Program-made: the position numbers and the translations under genes | The notes under the pieces: generated by a model | Databases searched by the model: none | Told to the model about the DNA's origin: nothing | The model's input: only the letters and a program-made list of their open reading frames with translations | In this document: in pieces, positions 42,078-50,183 of the stretch | How the letters are laid out: each line of letters begins with the position of its first letter | Position numbering within the stretch: position 1 is the first letter of the stretch | Origin: Kibdelosporangium philippinense | Lineage (GTDB): Bacteria; Actinomycetota; Actinomycetes; Mycobacteriales; Pseudonocardiaceae | Assembly: GCF_021390435.2 (NCBI RefSeq) | Contig: NZ_JAJVCN010000004.1 | Location: forward strand, 414,501 to 478,500 | DNA: 64,000 nucleotides | Direction of reading: 5' to 3'

Positions 42078-43241
42078 TTAGATGCGTGCGCCGAGTGCAA
42101 GAGGTTTGACGGCGGTGCCGAAGGCAGCCCTGACAGCAGCGGCGACGGTGTCACGGTCTTCTTCGGGGGCGATGCCGACCAGGTTTCCGGCGGCGGCTTC
42201 GGTGCCCAGTACGCCTGCGATCTTTTGGAACGCGATCAGTTCCCGCAGTTGTGGTGCCCAGCCGATCTCGCCTTTGATCTGTTGGGTGGCGAGGTTACGG
42301 GCAGCCCTCACCGCGCGCTTGTCGATCTTCAGTTGGTCGGCGAGGTCGTAGTCGGTGGACACGTGGATCTGTGCGGAGAACCGGGACGACAGGGCGTCGG
42401 TGAGGATCGCGCCGTGCACACCGGGGTTGTGTCCGGCGACCACGTAGAAGCCGGGTGCGGCGTCAACGACTTCGCCGCTGTTGGCCTTGATGATGATTTG
42501 GCGGCGGCCGTCCATTGCGGGGTAGACCACTGCGAGCACGGTGGGTGGGATCAGGGTCGCGTCATCTATGAACAGCGGCACGCCTTCGCGCATCGCGCGT
42601 ACCAGTGGCCCGTGCACGAACACGTAACGTCCGTCGTCGGTTTGGGTGTACTCGCCGACGAAATCGCCAACTGTGGTGTCACCGTCGCCTTGGACCGTCA
42701 GCAAGTTCGGGAACGCGGCCTCAACCACAGAAGTCTTCCCAGTGCCGGGCGGTCCGTACAACAGTGCGGCAACTCCGGCGCCGCGCAACCGCCGTAGCGC
42801 GGTCACATCGGGAACGCCAGACAACAGGCGTGGGTGGTACTCGGTGCCATTGGGACGCATCACCGGTCCGGTCACCGCCGCTGACGCGGGCGGGGTAGGT
42901 GACGATGCCGTGGTTGTCGTGCGACGTGACCGGGTTCTGGTGGTTGGGGTGGCGCCGGGTGTGATGCTGGTTGCGGCAACGGACGTGGTGGTTGCCGTGG
43001 CCCGATAGGCCAGCGGCGCTGTTTCGACGACTGCCGCCTGGCCACGGTCCGCCAATACCTTCAGCGCGTTACCAACTGCGCCGGACGATCGGTTCATGGC
43101 GTGCGCAATGGCGCGCGGGGTCAGGGCGTCATCTGGGTGGTCGGCCAGAAACTTGGCGACCATCGCGCGCAGTTCGCCGTTGCGCAACCGGGGCATCGAA
43201 CCACTTGCGGTAGTGGTGGTCGTGTGGGTGGGCGTGGTCAT
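42078..43241 (-). CDS. MoxR-type AAA+ ATPase with N-terminal winged helix
   Basis: A 387-residue protein from the ATG at 43241. Residues ~15-80 (GELRAMVAKFLADHPDDALT, then RSSGAVGNALKVLADRGQAA) form a winged helix like that ending the regulator at 38047. After a Thr-rich linker comes the ATPase: Walker A LLYGPPGTGKTSVVEAA, Walker B VPLFIDDATLIPP (DD in place of DE), sensor-1 VVAGHNPGVHG and Arg finger DALSSRFSAQIHV. It presumably remodels a target with the VWA protein encoded next. First gene of its cluster. Confidence 0.82.
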   Translation of the reverse strand: MTTPTHTTTTTASGSMPRLRNGELRAMVAKFLADHPDDALTPRAIAHAMNRSSGAVGNALKVLADRGQAAVVETAPLAYRATATTTSVAATSITPGATPTTRTRSRRTTTTASSPTPPASAAVTGPVMRPNGTEYHPRLLSGVPDVTALRRLRGAGVAALLYGPPGTGKTSVVEAAFPNLLTVQGDGDTTVGDFVGEYTQTDDGRYVFVHGPLVRAMREGVPLFIDDATLIPPTVLAVVYPAMDGRRQIIIKANSGEVVDAAPGFYVVAGHNPGVHGAILTDALSSRFSAQIHVSTDYDLADQLKIDKRAVRAARNLATQQIKGEIGWAPQLRELIAFQKIAGVLGTEAAAGNLVGIAPEEDRDTVAAAVRAAFGTAVKPLALGARI

Positions 43242-44064
43242 CGCGGGCAGTCCTTTCAATGCTGCTGGAATGTTCCGCCATTTCCCGGTGGCAACGTTCG
43301 GGCATGGCTCGCGCCAGGTGTGGTATTCGGTGATTGTGTTCCGCTTTTCCTGGCGACACATCAATTATCACTCTGTCACATGCCCAAATCAATAGAAACG
43401 GCGAGTCTTTTCAAGACTCTTTTCCCGATTTTGTGCGACCCGATTGAGGTTGAAATCGAAAGCAAACCATTTATCTATCGTTTTCCGTGCGCTGACGCGT
43501 GGGCGATACAGTTTGGAAGGGATTGAAAAAATATAATAAAATGAGGCTGGAAGGTGAGGGTGGTGACTTAGAGATTCACGGTATTGGCGCGCTTGCCGAT
43601 TGGCGCGTATTCCCCGCGGCCCAAGCCGCCCCGATGTGATCACCTGCTTGTGGCCAAGCGAGTCTGGGACATCGGTGGATCCCCGTATGATGCCGCCGAG
43701 CAGGGCTTTACCGCTGCGCAAGAGGTGGCGTTCTAACGTGAGCCCCGCTCTGAGCCTCAAGATGATCCCTTGTATGAACCTCTGGCGGATGTCACCGTGC
43801 GTGTAGATGGTCACCGGTTGATCACTTTTCGTGACACTCTGACGCTTGATCGGATTGAGTAGACATACCCTGGAGCTGTTAGGCCGTTCGGCGTAGCGTA
43901 GAAGTGTCATTGCACGTAGATGAGGCGGTGAAGTGACTGCGGCAGCTTGCTGGGCGAACACGGCGACCCCGATGGTGGTCCATTCGAACGTGGTGGAGCA
44001 CTGAGGCCGGGGAGAGTGACGCGGGTGCGGCCGGGCGGCCGGGCCGATGTACAGGGGAGGCATC
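43242..44064. other. Long non-coding stretch upstream of MoxR, with a decayed coding fragment
   Basis: This 823-bp stretch is AT-richer than its surroundings (for example around 43530-43545) and probably holds the promoters of the MoxR cluster and the HxlR gene. On the plus strand, 43638-43862 reads DHLLVAKRVWDIGGSPYDAA ... then, after one in-frame TAA, EPLADVTVRVDGHRLITFRD. That looks like a degraded gene, family unknown. No RNA gene or strong hairpin was recognised. Confidence 0.4.
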
Positions 44065-44583
44065 ATGGCGACAGGGGATGAGCGGTTCCAGGCGGACGAA
44101 CAGTTCCTTCGGGACCTCTATAACGTGAAGTACCTTTTTAGTGACAAGTGGGCGCCAGCGATCAACGTGACGCTGACGCATGGGCCTATGCGGCGGTCTG
44201 AGATTTTGTCCACGATCGAGTCGTATTCGCTTGGTGAAGAATGGTCGGGTAAGCCGGTCGTTTTGCACGATAGCATCCTGACGCGAACACTGCGAAAGAT
44301 GACTGAACAAGGTCTTTTGGTGCGTCAGCGTGACACGTCGACTTTTCCGCCGAAGGTCTTTTACTCGCTGACTCCGCAAGTCGCTGAATTTATGAGGATT
44401 CTAGAGCCGCTTGCCGAGTGGGTAAGGCGGAACCCGGAGCTCGTCGAACGGGCGCAGGCGCACGGTCGGCACCACGGTGATGATGGCGAGGCCGACACGG
44501 ATACGTCTTCGCTGGACGATGACTTAAGTCAGAAAAGACGAAAAGAATGCAATAGACGCAGCTCCTTCGTTAGATTTGCTTGA
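44065..44583 (+). CDS. HxlR-type winged-helix regulator
   Basis: A 172-residue protein from the ATG at 44065, with GGGGAGG directly upstream. FSDKWAPAINVTLTHGPMRR, then LHDSILTRTLRKMTEQGLLV and VFYSLTPQVAEFMRILEPLA, are the helix-turn-helix, recognition helix and wing/dimer helix of the HxlR family. The usual N-terminal Cys is absent (LYNVKYLFSDKW), so thiol sensing is unlikely. The acidic, Asp/His-rich tail is extra. Its end overlaps the end of the convergent AfsR-like gene by 14 bp. Confidence 0.8.
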   Translation: MATGDERFQADEQFLRDLYNVKYLFSDKWAPAINVTLTHGPMRRSEILSTIESYSLGEEWSGKPVVLHDSILTRTLRKMTEQGLLVRQRDTSTFPPKVFYSLTPQVAEFMRILEPLAEWVRRNPELVERAQAHGRHHGDDGEADTDTSSLDDDLSQKRRKECNRRSSFVRFA

Positions 44584-47500
44584 GCAGTGCGGCGGTTCGT
44601 TGTTCGCCGGGCAGGTGCCCAGTGCTGCGATGTAATTCCAATGCTTGCCAGGCGTGTGCTCGGGCAGCCACTGAATTCCCTTGGCGCAGTGCTGCTTCCG
44701 CGGCCGTGGTCAGAGCTTGGCCGGCCAACAGGCGATAGCCGGCCGGTTGAGCCAGCGCTAGTGCGGCGTCGACATAAGACATGGCGTCGGCGTAACCGCC
44801 AGTGTGCAAGAAGGTCCGGGCCAGGCCGATCAGCGTATCGGCCTCTCCGTAGCGGAACCCGACCTTGACAGCCAGGGCATGGGACCTGGTGTGCTGCTCG
44901 ATTGCGGTGTCGAAGTCGTCGGCTTTGCGTGCGACCCGGCCGGCAATGGCGAGGACATCCGCCTCGCAGGCGACGTTGCGGACTTTGCGGCTGATTTCGA
45001 TCGCCTGCTGGACGAGGACCTTCGCCGCTGTCCAATCGCCTCGTGCACAGATGAGCTCGCCGATCGCGGCGAGGTTGCGTGCTTCGTCGCGATGCGCACC
45101 GTGATCCCTTGCCGTTGCGAGACTCGCGGCGTAGCTCAGTTCAGCGTCATGCACGCGGCCGAGCATCGAGTAGGCGCATCCGATGGCGTGTTGTGCTTGG
45201 GCCATCACGATCTTTGATCCGGATTCCTCGGCGAGCCGCAGACCTTCGGCCAGGCAGTTGAGCAACTGGGCGAGGTCGCCGTCCTGGCCATGGGCCAGTC
45301 CGCGAATGACCAGATTGTGTGCAAGGCCCGTTGGTGTGGAAGTGATCGGGAACGCCTGATCCATCGCCTCGTGCGCCGCGCGTGCGTTGCCCAAGGCCAG
45401 CTGTCCGAAGCCGAGCATTGTCAGCGCCCGCGATTCGACCACCTCCCAATGCGTACGCCGGGCCAGACGCAACGCGCGCTCACTGTAGATGACGAGTTGG
45501 CGAGGATCTCCCGTGTCGGCGTAGGCCATTCCCGCGCTGAGCAGCATGGCCGCTTGCGCACGTTCGTCCCCGCTCGCGAACGCCGATCGCAGACCGGCCT
45601 GGGTGCACATCTCCCAGTCGTCCGGGCTTGACGTTCGCTGCATGAAGAAGCCACTTGTCGCGTCCGCGAGCAGCCATGGCATCGCGGGAGCTTCGAATTC
45701 GGCAGCTTCGTGTACCGCCGCGGCGATGTTCACGTGTTCCGCGTCGAGCCAGGCCCATGCCGCTTGTTTGCCGGCGAATACCTCGGCAGGCGCGACCTCG
45801 TCGTCGAGGTACTGGAAATAGTCGTACAGCAAACGAGCGGCCGCCCGCGCGCCCCGCAGGTACCACGCGTGCAGACCGGTCAGCGGACAGTCCACTGTGG
45901 CGGCATCTTCGGCGCGATACCGTTCCTTGGCGTAGAGCCGGACCAGATCGTGCAGCCGGTACCGGCCGGCGGCGTACGACTCCACCAGGTTCGTGGTGAC
46001 GAGCTGATCAAGCGCGGCGGCCACGTCCCGGCCGATCAGGCTGGCCGCGGCCGCCGCGGTGAAGTCCGGCCCGGGAATAATCCCGAGCCTGCGCAGGAGC
46101 AGACGCGCGGCCTTTGGAAGGGCTACATAGGACAGATCGAATGCCGCGCGTACGCCTGCGCGCCGATCGCCATTAAACTCCAGCGCTTGCAACCGGTGGC
46201 TGCCGCTCAGTTCAGTGACAGCGTCCGCAATGGATTTATTCGGGTGCAACCGGAGTTTGCCTGCCGCGATCCGCAACGCGAGGGGAAGGTAGCCGCAGAG
46301 GCGGGCCAATTCGGCCGCGGCGGAGCGTTCCGCAGCGACCCTGGACCGGCCAAGGACGTGCTCGATGAGCTCGATCGCCTCAGCGGGCCCGAGGACGTCG
46401 AGGGTCGTCTGATGCGCACCTTCGACCGCGACAAGCCCACCGAGCCTGCTGCGGCTGGTGACCAGCACGAGGCACGAGGACAGGCCCGGCACCAGCGGAC
46501 GTACCTGCTGCTCGGTCTCCGCGTTGTCCAGCACGATCAGCACCCGCTTGCCTGCGAGCGCGGATCGGTAGAGAGAGGCGCGTTCGTCGGTGTCGTCCGG
46601 GATCCGGTGCGGATCGACGCCAAGCGCCCGCAGAAAGCGGCCAAGCACTTGCCCAGGGTCGTGGCCGTGCACATCGGCGAAGAGCTGGCCGTCAGGGAAT
46701 CGATGAGTCACGCGGTGGCCCCAATGCACCGCGAGAGCGGTCTTGCCCATGCCGGCCACGCCGTCCACCGCGGAAATCACCGTGATCCGCTTTTCCAGCA
46801 ACGAGTCGAGCCTCGCCAGGTCGATGGTGCGGCCGGTGAATCCGGCGATGTCGGCAGGCAGTTGCGCGGGAATCGGATGGTGGGGGCGCGGCGGTGCGGG
46901 GATGTCGCCGCGCAGGATCTTCACGTGTGCATTCCTGAGTTCCGCGCCTGGTTCGACTGCGAGTTCACGGCTGAGCCGCTGCTGGATCAGGGTGAACAAG
47001 GTCAACGCCGCCGCTTGGTGCCCGCCCGCGGCCAGTGCCAGCATCAGCCGGGCATGCAGGGCCTCGTGCAGCGGTTCTTCGTGGACGAGCACTTCGAGCT
47101 GGGCTTTTTGGTCCTCGCCGAGGTCCATCGCGAGCGCGGCGGACAGTCGCCGCTGCTGAGCCGCGATCGCCGTCGGATGATTCCGCAGCTGCTGCGGCAT
47201 GCCCTCAAGAATCGGACCGCGCCAGCAGCTGACTGCCGCCAACGGGTCCCGCTCGACGAGATCGTTGAACCGCAGCAGGTCCAGTTGGCTGGGAGCGATT
47301 CGAAGCAGGTAACCGGAGTCCTGCCGGACGATCGCGCCCGCGTCCCGCAGACTCCTGCGTAACCGCGACACCAGCCCGTGCAGCAGATCCCGGTACGTGG
47401 CCGGCGGGCCGCCGTCCCACAGCACGTCCACGACTTCGGTGTATGGCACCACTTGGTTGGCATGCAAGGCAAGTAGCGCCAGCAGGCACCGCTGCTGGGT

Positions 47501-47782
47501 GGAAGTCAGGGCAACCGCCGCGCCCGCGCGATCCACGATGAACGGTCCCAGCACACCAATACGCAATCCTCCACTGGGCTCCGGTTTGTCTGCTCGACTC
47601 AATACAGCTTCCAGCTGCCGGATCGACGCTGCTCGCGGCCGCTGCACATCCCCCTGTTCGATGTATCGGATCGTGCGCACGCTGACCCCGGCCAGGTCCG
47701 CCAGCTGTTGCTGGGTCAGCCTGGATCCTGCCCGGTGCGCGCGCAACGCGGCCCCGAGTCTCCGCACGTCTGGATTCGCCAT
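44570..47782 (-). CDS. Large SARP/AfsR-like regulator (XRE-SARP-NB-ARC-TPR)
   Basis: A 1070-residue transcriptional activator. The ATG at 47782 was chosen over 47794 because GGGGGGCG precedes it. Domains: an XRE helix-turn-helix (SRLTQQQLADLAGVSVRTIR); an OmpR-type winged helix (about 85-180) and BTAD (about 185-290, ending LAVEPGAELRNAHVKIL); an NB-ARC ATPase with P-loop GVAGMGKTALAVHWG and KRVLIVLDNAETEQQV; a winged region (YRLHDLVRLYAKERY); and TPR-like repeats to the C-terminus. Such proteins activate secondary-metabolite or developmental genes. The N-terminal XRE unit in front of SARP is an extra domain. Divergent from the decayed SARP gene. Confidence 0.88.
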   Translation of the reverse strand: MANPDVRRLGAALRAHRAGSRLTQQQLADLAGVSVRTIRYIEQGDVQRPRAASIRQLEAVLSRADKPEPSGGLRIGVLGPFIVDRAGAAVALTSTQQRCLLALLALHANQVVPYTEVVDVLWDGGPPATYRDLLHGLVSRLRRSLRDAGAIVRQDSGYLLRIAPSQLDLLRFNDLVERDPLAAVSCWRGPILEGMPQQLRNHPTAIAAQQRRLSAALAMDLGEDQKAQLEVLVHEEPLHEALHARLMLALAAGGHQAAALTLFTLIQQRLSRELAVEPGAELRNAHVKILRGDIPAPPRPHHPIPAQLPADIAGFTGRTIDLARLDSLLEKRITVISAVDGVAGMGKTALAVHWGHRVTHRFPDGQLFADVHGHDPGQVLGRFLRALGVDPHRIPDDTDERASLYRSALAGKRVLIVLDNAETEQQVRPLVPGLSSCLVLVTSRSRLGGLVAVEGAHQTTLDVLGPAEAIELIEHVLGRSRVAAERSAAAELARLCGYLPLALRIAAGKLRLHPNKSIADAVTELSGSHRLQALEFNGDRRAGVRAAFDLSYVALPKAARLLLRRLGIIPGPDFTAAAAASLIGRDVAAALDQLVTTNLVESYAAGRYRLHDLVRLYAKERYRAEDAATVDCPLTGLHAWYLRGARAAARLLYDYFQYLDDEVAPAEVFAGKQAAWAWLDAEHVNIAAAVHEAAEFEAPAMPWLLADATSGFFMQRTSSPDDWEMCTQAGLRSAFASGDERAQAAMLLSAGMAYADTGDPRQLVIYSERALRLARRTHWEVVESRALTMLGFGQLALGNARAAHEAMDQAFPITSTPTGLAHNLVIRGLAHGQDGDLAQLLNCLAEGLRLAEESGSKIVMAQAQHAIGCAYSMLGRVHDAELSYAASLATARDHGAHRDEARNLAAIGELICARGDWTAAKVLVQQAIEISRKVRNVACEADVLAIAGRVARKADDFDTAIEQHTRSHALAVKVGFRYGEADTLIGLARTFLHTGGYADAMSYVDAALALAQPAGYRLLAGQALTTAAEAALRQGNSVAARAHAWQALELHRSTGHLPGEQRTAALLKQI

Positions 47783-47795
47783 TTCGCCCCCCAAA

Positions 47796-47809
47796 CGGCA
47801 ATTTTGCCG
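47796..47809. promoter_or_regulatory. Small inverted repeat just upstream of the AfsR-like gene
   Basis: CGGCAA and TTGCCG, separated by TT, lie 14-27 bp upstream of the ATG at 47782 in the 160-bp divergent space. A possible operator for the gene's own XRE or SARP domain. Not proven. Confidence 0.35.
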
Positions 47810-47944
47810 CTGATCATCATCGCGCCGCGCTTGTTAGCCCTGTTAGGGCCCAAAGACCCTCCACCCAGGTTCTTACCAATCTCCTTCCCCTAGCGTCGAT
47901 AACCGGCATCCGCCCAGGGTCCGATTCCGTGGCGGTGAGGGGGT

Positions 47945-49071
47945 GTGCGGGTGGCTATCGAGTTCCGGCTTCTCGGCTCTGTCGATGCTCGTGCGAACGG
48001 CGAGGTCATCGATCTTGGACCGCGGCGGCAGCGGTCTGTGCTCGCTGTGTTGCTGATCAACGTCACGCAAGTCGTGCCATTGGACCGGTTGATGGACCGG
48101 ATCTGGGGCGAACGCCAGCCTCGCAGCGCTCGTGGCACGTTGCACGCCTACGTGTCACGGCTTCGCAAGGCCCTCGCAGGGACCGATGATGTGTCTATCG
48201 TGCAGCAGTCCGGCGGTTACCTGATTGCTCTGGAGCAACTCGCGGTGGACGTGCACCACTTCCGTCGTTTGATCGCGCAGGCCCGCATCGCCGATGGCGA
48301 GCGCGCGCTCGCGTTGTTCGAACAGGCACTGGGATTGTGGCGAGGCGAAGCCTTCGCGAACCTGGACACGCCGTGGTTGAACCAGGCCCGTGACACGCTG
48401 AACGCCGAACGACGTGCTGCCGAGCTGGCCAGGGGCGAGGTCAAACTCCGTCTTGGCCAGCATCTCGACCTGCTCGCCGAACTTCCCGCCCGGATGGCCG
48501 AACATCCGCTTGACGAGGGCCTGGTCAGTCAGTTCATGCTCGCTCTCTACCGCAGTGGACGCCAAGCCGACGCGCTGAACCACTACCAGGAGACTCGGCT
48601 GCGGCTGGCCACCGAACTGGGCGCCAGCCCCAGCATCCTGCTGCAGACGCTCCATCATCAGTTCCTGACAGCAGATCCAGCACTCGATGTGCCACAGTCC
48701 GCATCGGCACGAACACTCCGGCAACTACCCGACAGCTCCAACCACGTCACCGGACGCACAGCGAACTCGCCGCATTGCAGGGCCTGCTCGCAAGACAGCA
48801 GATCGCCGTGATCGCCGGCATCGGCAGAGCGGCGCTCGCGGTGAACTGGGCGGGCGTCGGGGTCCGCGACCGGTTTCTTTACTCCGATCTACGAAGTTTC
48901 GACCCGTGGGTGTCCCGGCCAAGACGAACGAGATGCTGGTGGATTCCTGCGCGCCATAGGCCTGACCGGCATCGTGATTCCCTGGGCATGGCGGAACGAG
49001 CGGCCTGGTACCGCTCGATGATGGCGGGGCACAGAATGCTGATTCTTCTGGGCACGCAATCATCCGGGCTC
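47945..49071 (+). pseudogene. Decayed SARP/AfsR-like regulator
   Basis: The first 270 codons (GTG at 47945) are a sound OmpR-type winged helix plus BTAD: EFRLLGSVDARANGEVIDLG, VDVHHFRRLIAQARIADGE and MLALYRSGRQADALNHYQET. Then the NB-ARC part is broken. HVTGRTANSPHC should read on into the frame with LARQQIAVIAGIGRAALAV, where the P-loop has lost its GKT (GIGRAAL). The later family words VGVPAKTNEMLVDS, AIGLTGIVIP and ERAAWYRSMMAGHRMLILL lie in different frames. The frame as it stands stops at 48811 and might make a short SARP (288 residues) able to bind DNA. Confidence 0.75.
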
Positions 49072-49166
49072 GTTGCGCGTGATGGTGCGGGACGAATCGT
49101 GCTGGATCCGCCATCTCTTCAGCAATCGGACGCCGTACTTCGCGATGTCGCGGATGATGCGATCAC

Positions 49167-49194
49167 GCGGCCCCGGAGTGTGCTCCGGGGCCGC
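49167..49194 (-). terminator. Strong GC hairpin downstream of the secreted-protein gene
   Basis: GCGGCCCCGGAG and CTCCGGGGCCGC form a perfect 12-bp stem with a TGTG loop, 14 bp past the stop of the minus-strand gene ending at 49209. No U-run follows, which is common for actinomycete terminators. Confidence 0.75.
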
Positions 49195-49208
49195 AGTCAC
49201 GGACTAGG

Positions 49209-49706
49209 CTAGCAGTGGAACCAATTGGACCAGCCGCCGTTATAAACCTTGCAGTGTCCATTGGGGTCCTGGCCGACAACCCCGACCAATGGTCCGGTCG
49301 AGGTAAAGCCGAAGTAGTAGACTCCAGAGTGGGCGATGCCACCCTGGGGCGCCCATCCGCTCCATTCGGTGTCGCCGGCCCACCGTTGCCAGATGTGGTG
49401 CACGGTGAGGTCGATGCCGACGATGAAGGTCTCCAATCGGCCGTCCGGCCATTGGAAGTTGGCCTCTCGCCAAATGAAAGACTCGCACATCGTCCGGCCC
49501 TTATGAATGCCGCGCCAAATATCGCAGTGGCCGGAGGCGTCGACGGCCACCGGTTTGGGGAGCTCGACGCCGGCTACCTCGTTTCCCAGTGTGGGTGTGG
49601 TTTCGGGGCGTTCGACGGCCATCACGGTGGCAGCGGGTGCCAACATCAGCGTCATGGCCACGGCGGCGATTCCGCCTGTGATCTTGGTCCAGAGTCTTCG
49701 TGTCAT
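49209..49706 (-). CDS. Secreted protein, possibly lectin-like
   Basis: 165 residues. A clear Sec signal (RRLWTKITGGIAAVAMTLML ... APAATVMA) is followed by a ~135-residue mature domain with four Cys (HCDIW, TMCESF, HCKVY and the terminal HC), suggesting two disulfides. IWQRWAGDTEWSGWAPQGG has the W-x-GW-x-x-xGG look of beta-propeller lectin blades, but only one such unit is present. No enzyme motif was seen. It has its own terminator. Possibly an exported binding protein. Confidence 0.7.
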   Translation of the reverse strand: MTRRLWTKITGGIAAVAMTLMLAPAATVMAVERPETTPTLGNEVAGVELPKPVAVDASGHCDIWRGIHKGRTMCESFIWREANFQWPDGRLETFIVGIDLTVHHIWQRWAGDTEWSGWAPQGGIAHSGVYYFGFTSTGPLVGVVGQDPNGHCKVYNGGWSNWFHC

Positions 49707-50183
49707 GAGAACTATTCCCCTCGTCTGGCTGACGTGCTGGACGACAAGGGGAATAGTTCTCCGCCGCGCATGTACAACCCTTGCAGGCCGCTGAAATCCA
49801 GTTCGTCAGGTGCCGTAATTGGCGACCCGTCAGAGGTGCTTCACGCCGAGGACCAGCGATACGCCGTTGGCGCCGAGCTCGAAGTCTTGTACGAGCGCGA
49901 CTCCGTTCCCCGTGCCATCGGTGGCCACACCGTGCAGATTGCCCAGGCGCTTGACAATCCGTCTTGCGCTGCCCGGCCGACGCGGTAGATCGGGCCCGGC
50001 TCACGGTCGCTGCCAAGGTTGTGGCTGCGGCCGAGCGCGTAGTCGCACATCCGGGCCATGCTGGGATTGCACAAGTCCATGTCGTCCGGCTTCCTGGCAT
50101 GCGTTTCTGACACGGCAAGCTCCAATGGCCGTTCCGTAAGCGCACAGAACGTGCTGAGGTTGAGCGCTCTCAGATTCGGCCCG
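49707..50183 (-). pseudogene. Gene remnants, including a DUF574-type methyltransferase N-terminus
   Basis: In this 477-bp gap, 50125-49995 on the minus strand reads DLCNPSMARMCDYALGRSHN followed by LGSDRE. This is the hallmark opening of actinobacterial SAM-dependent methyltransferases of the DUF574 family (P-S-x-A-R-x-Y-D-Y-x-L-G-G-x-x-N). After about 45 residues the similarity ends. A second frame then gives VALVQDFELGANGVSLVLGV and stops at 49828. The rest is missing, so this is a truncated, rearranged remnant. The frame from 50125 runs to 49841. Confidence 0.5.

Noticed and set aside
43389..44066. A 225-codon minus-strand frame upstream of the HxlR gene
   Set aside because: It is antisense to the HxlR leader and to the decayed plus-strand fragment. 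The frame has no domain features and an odd composition.
45710..47362. A 550-codon open frame on the plus strand
   Set aside because: It is antisense to the AfsR-like gene. The composition is that of a reverse-frame shadow.
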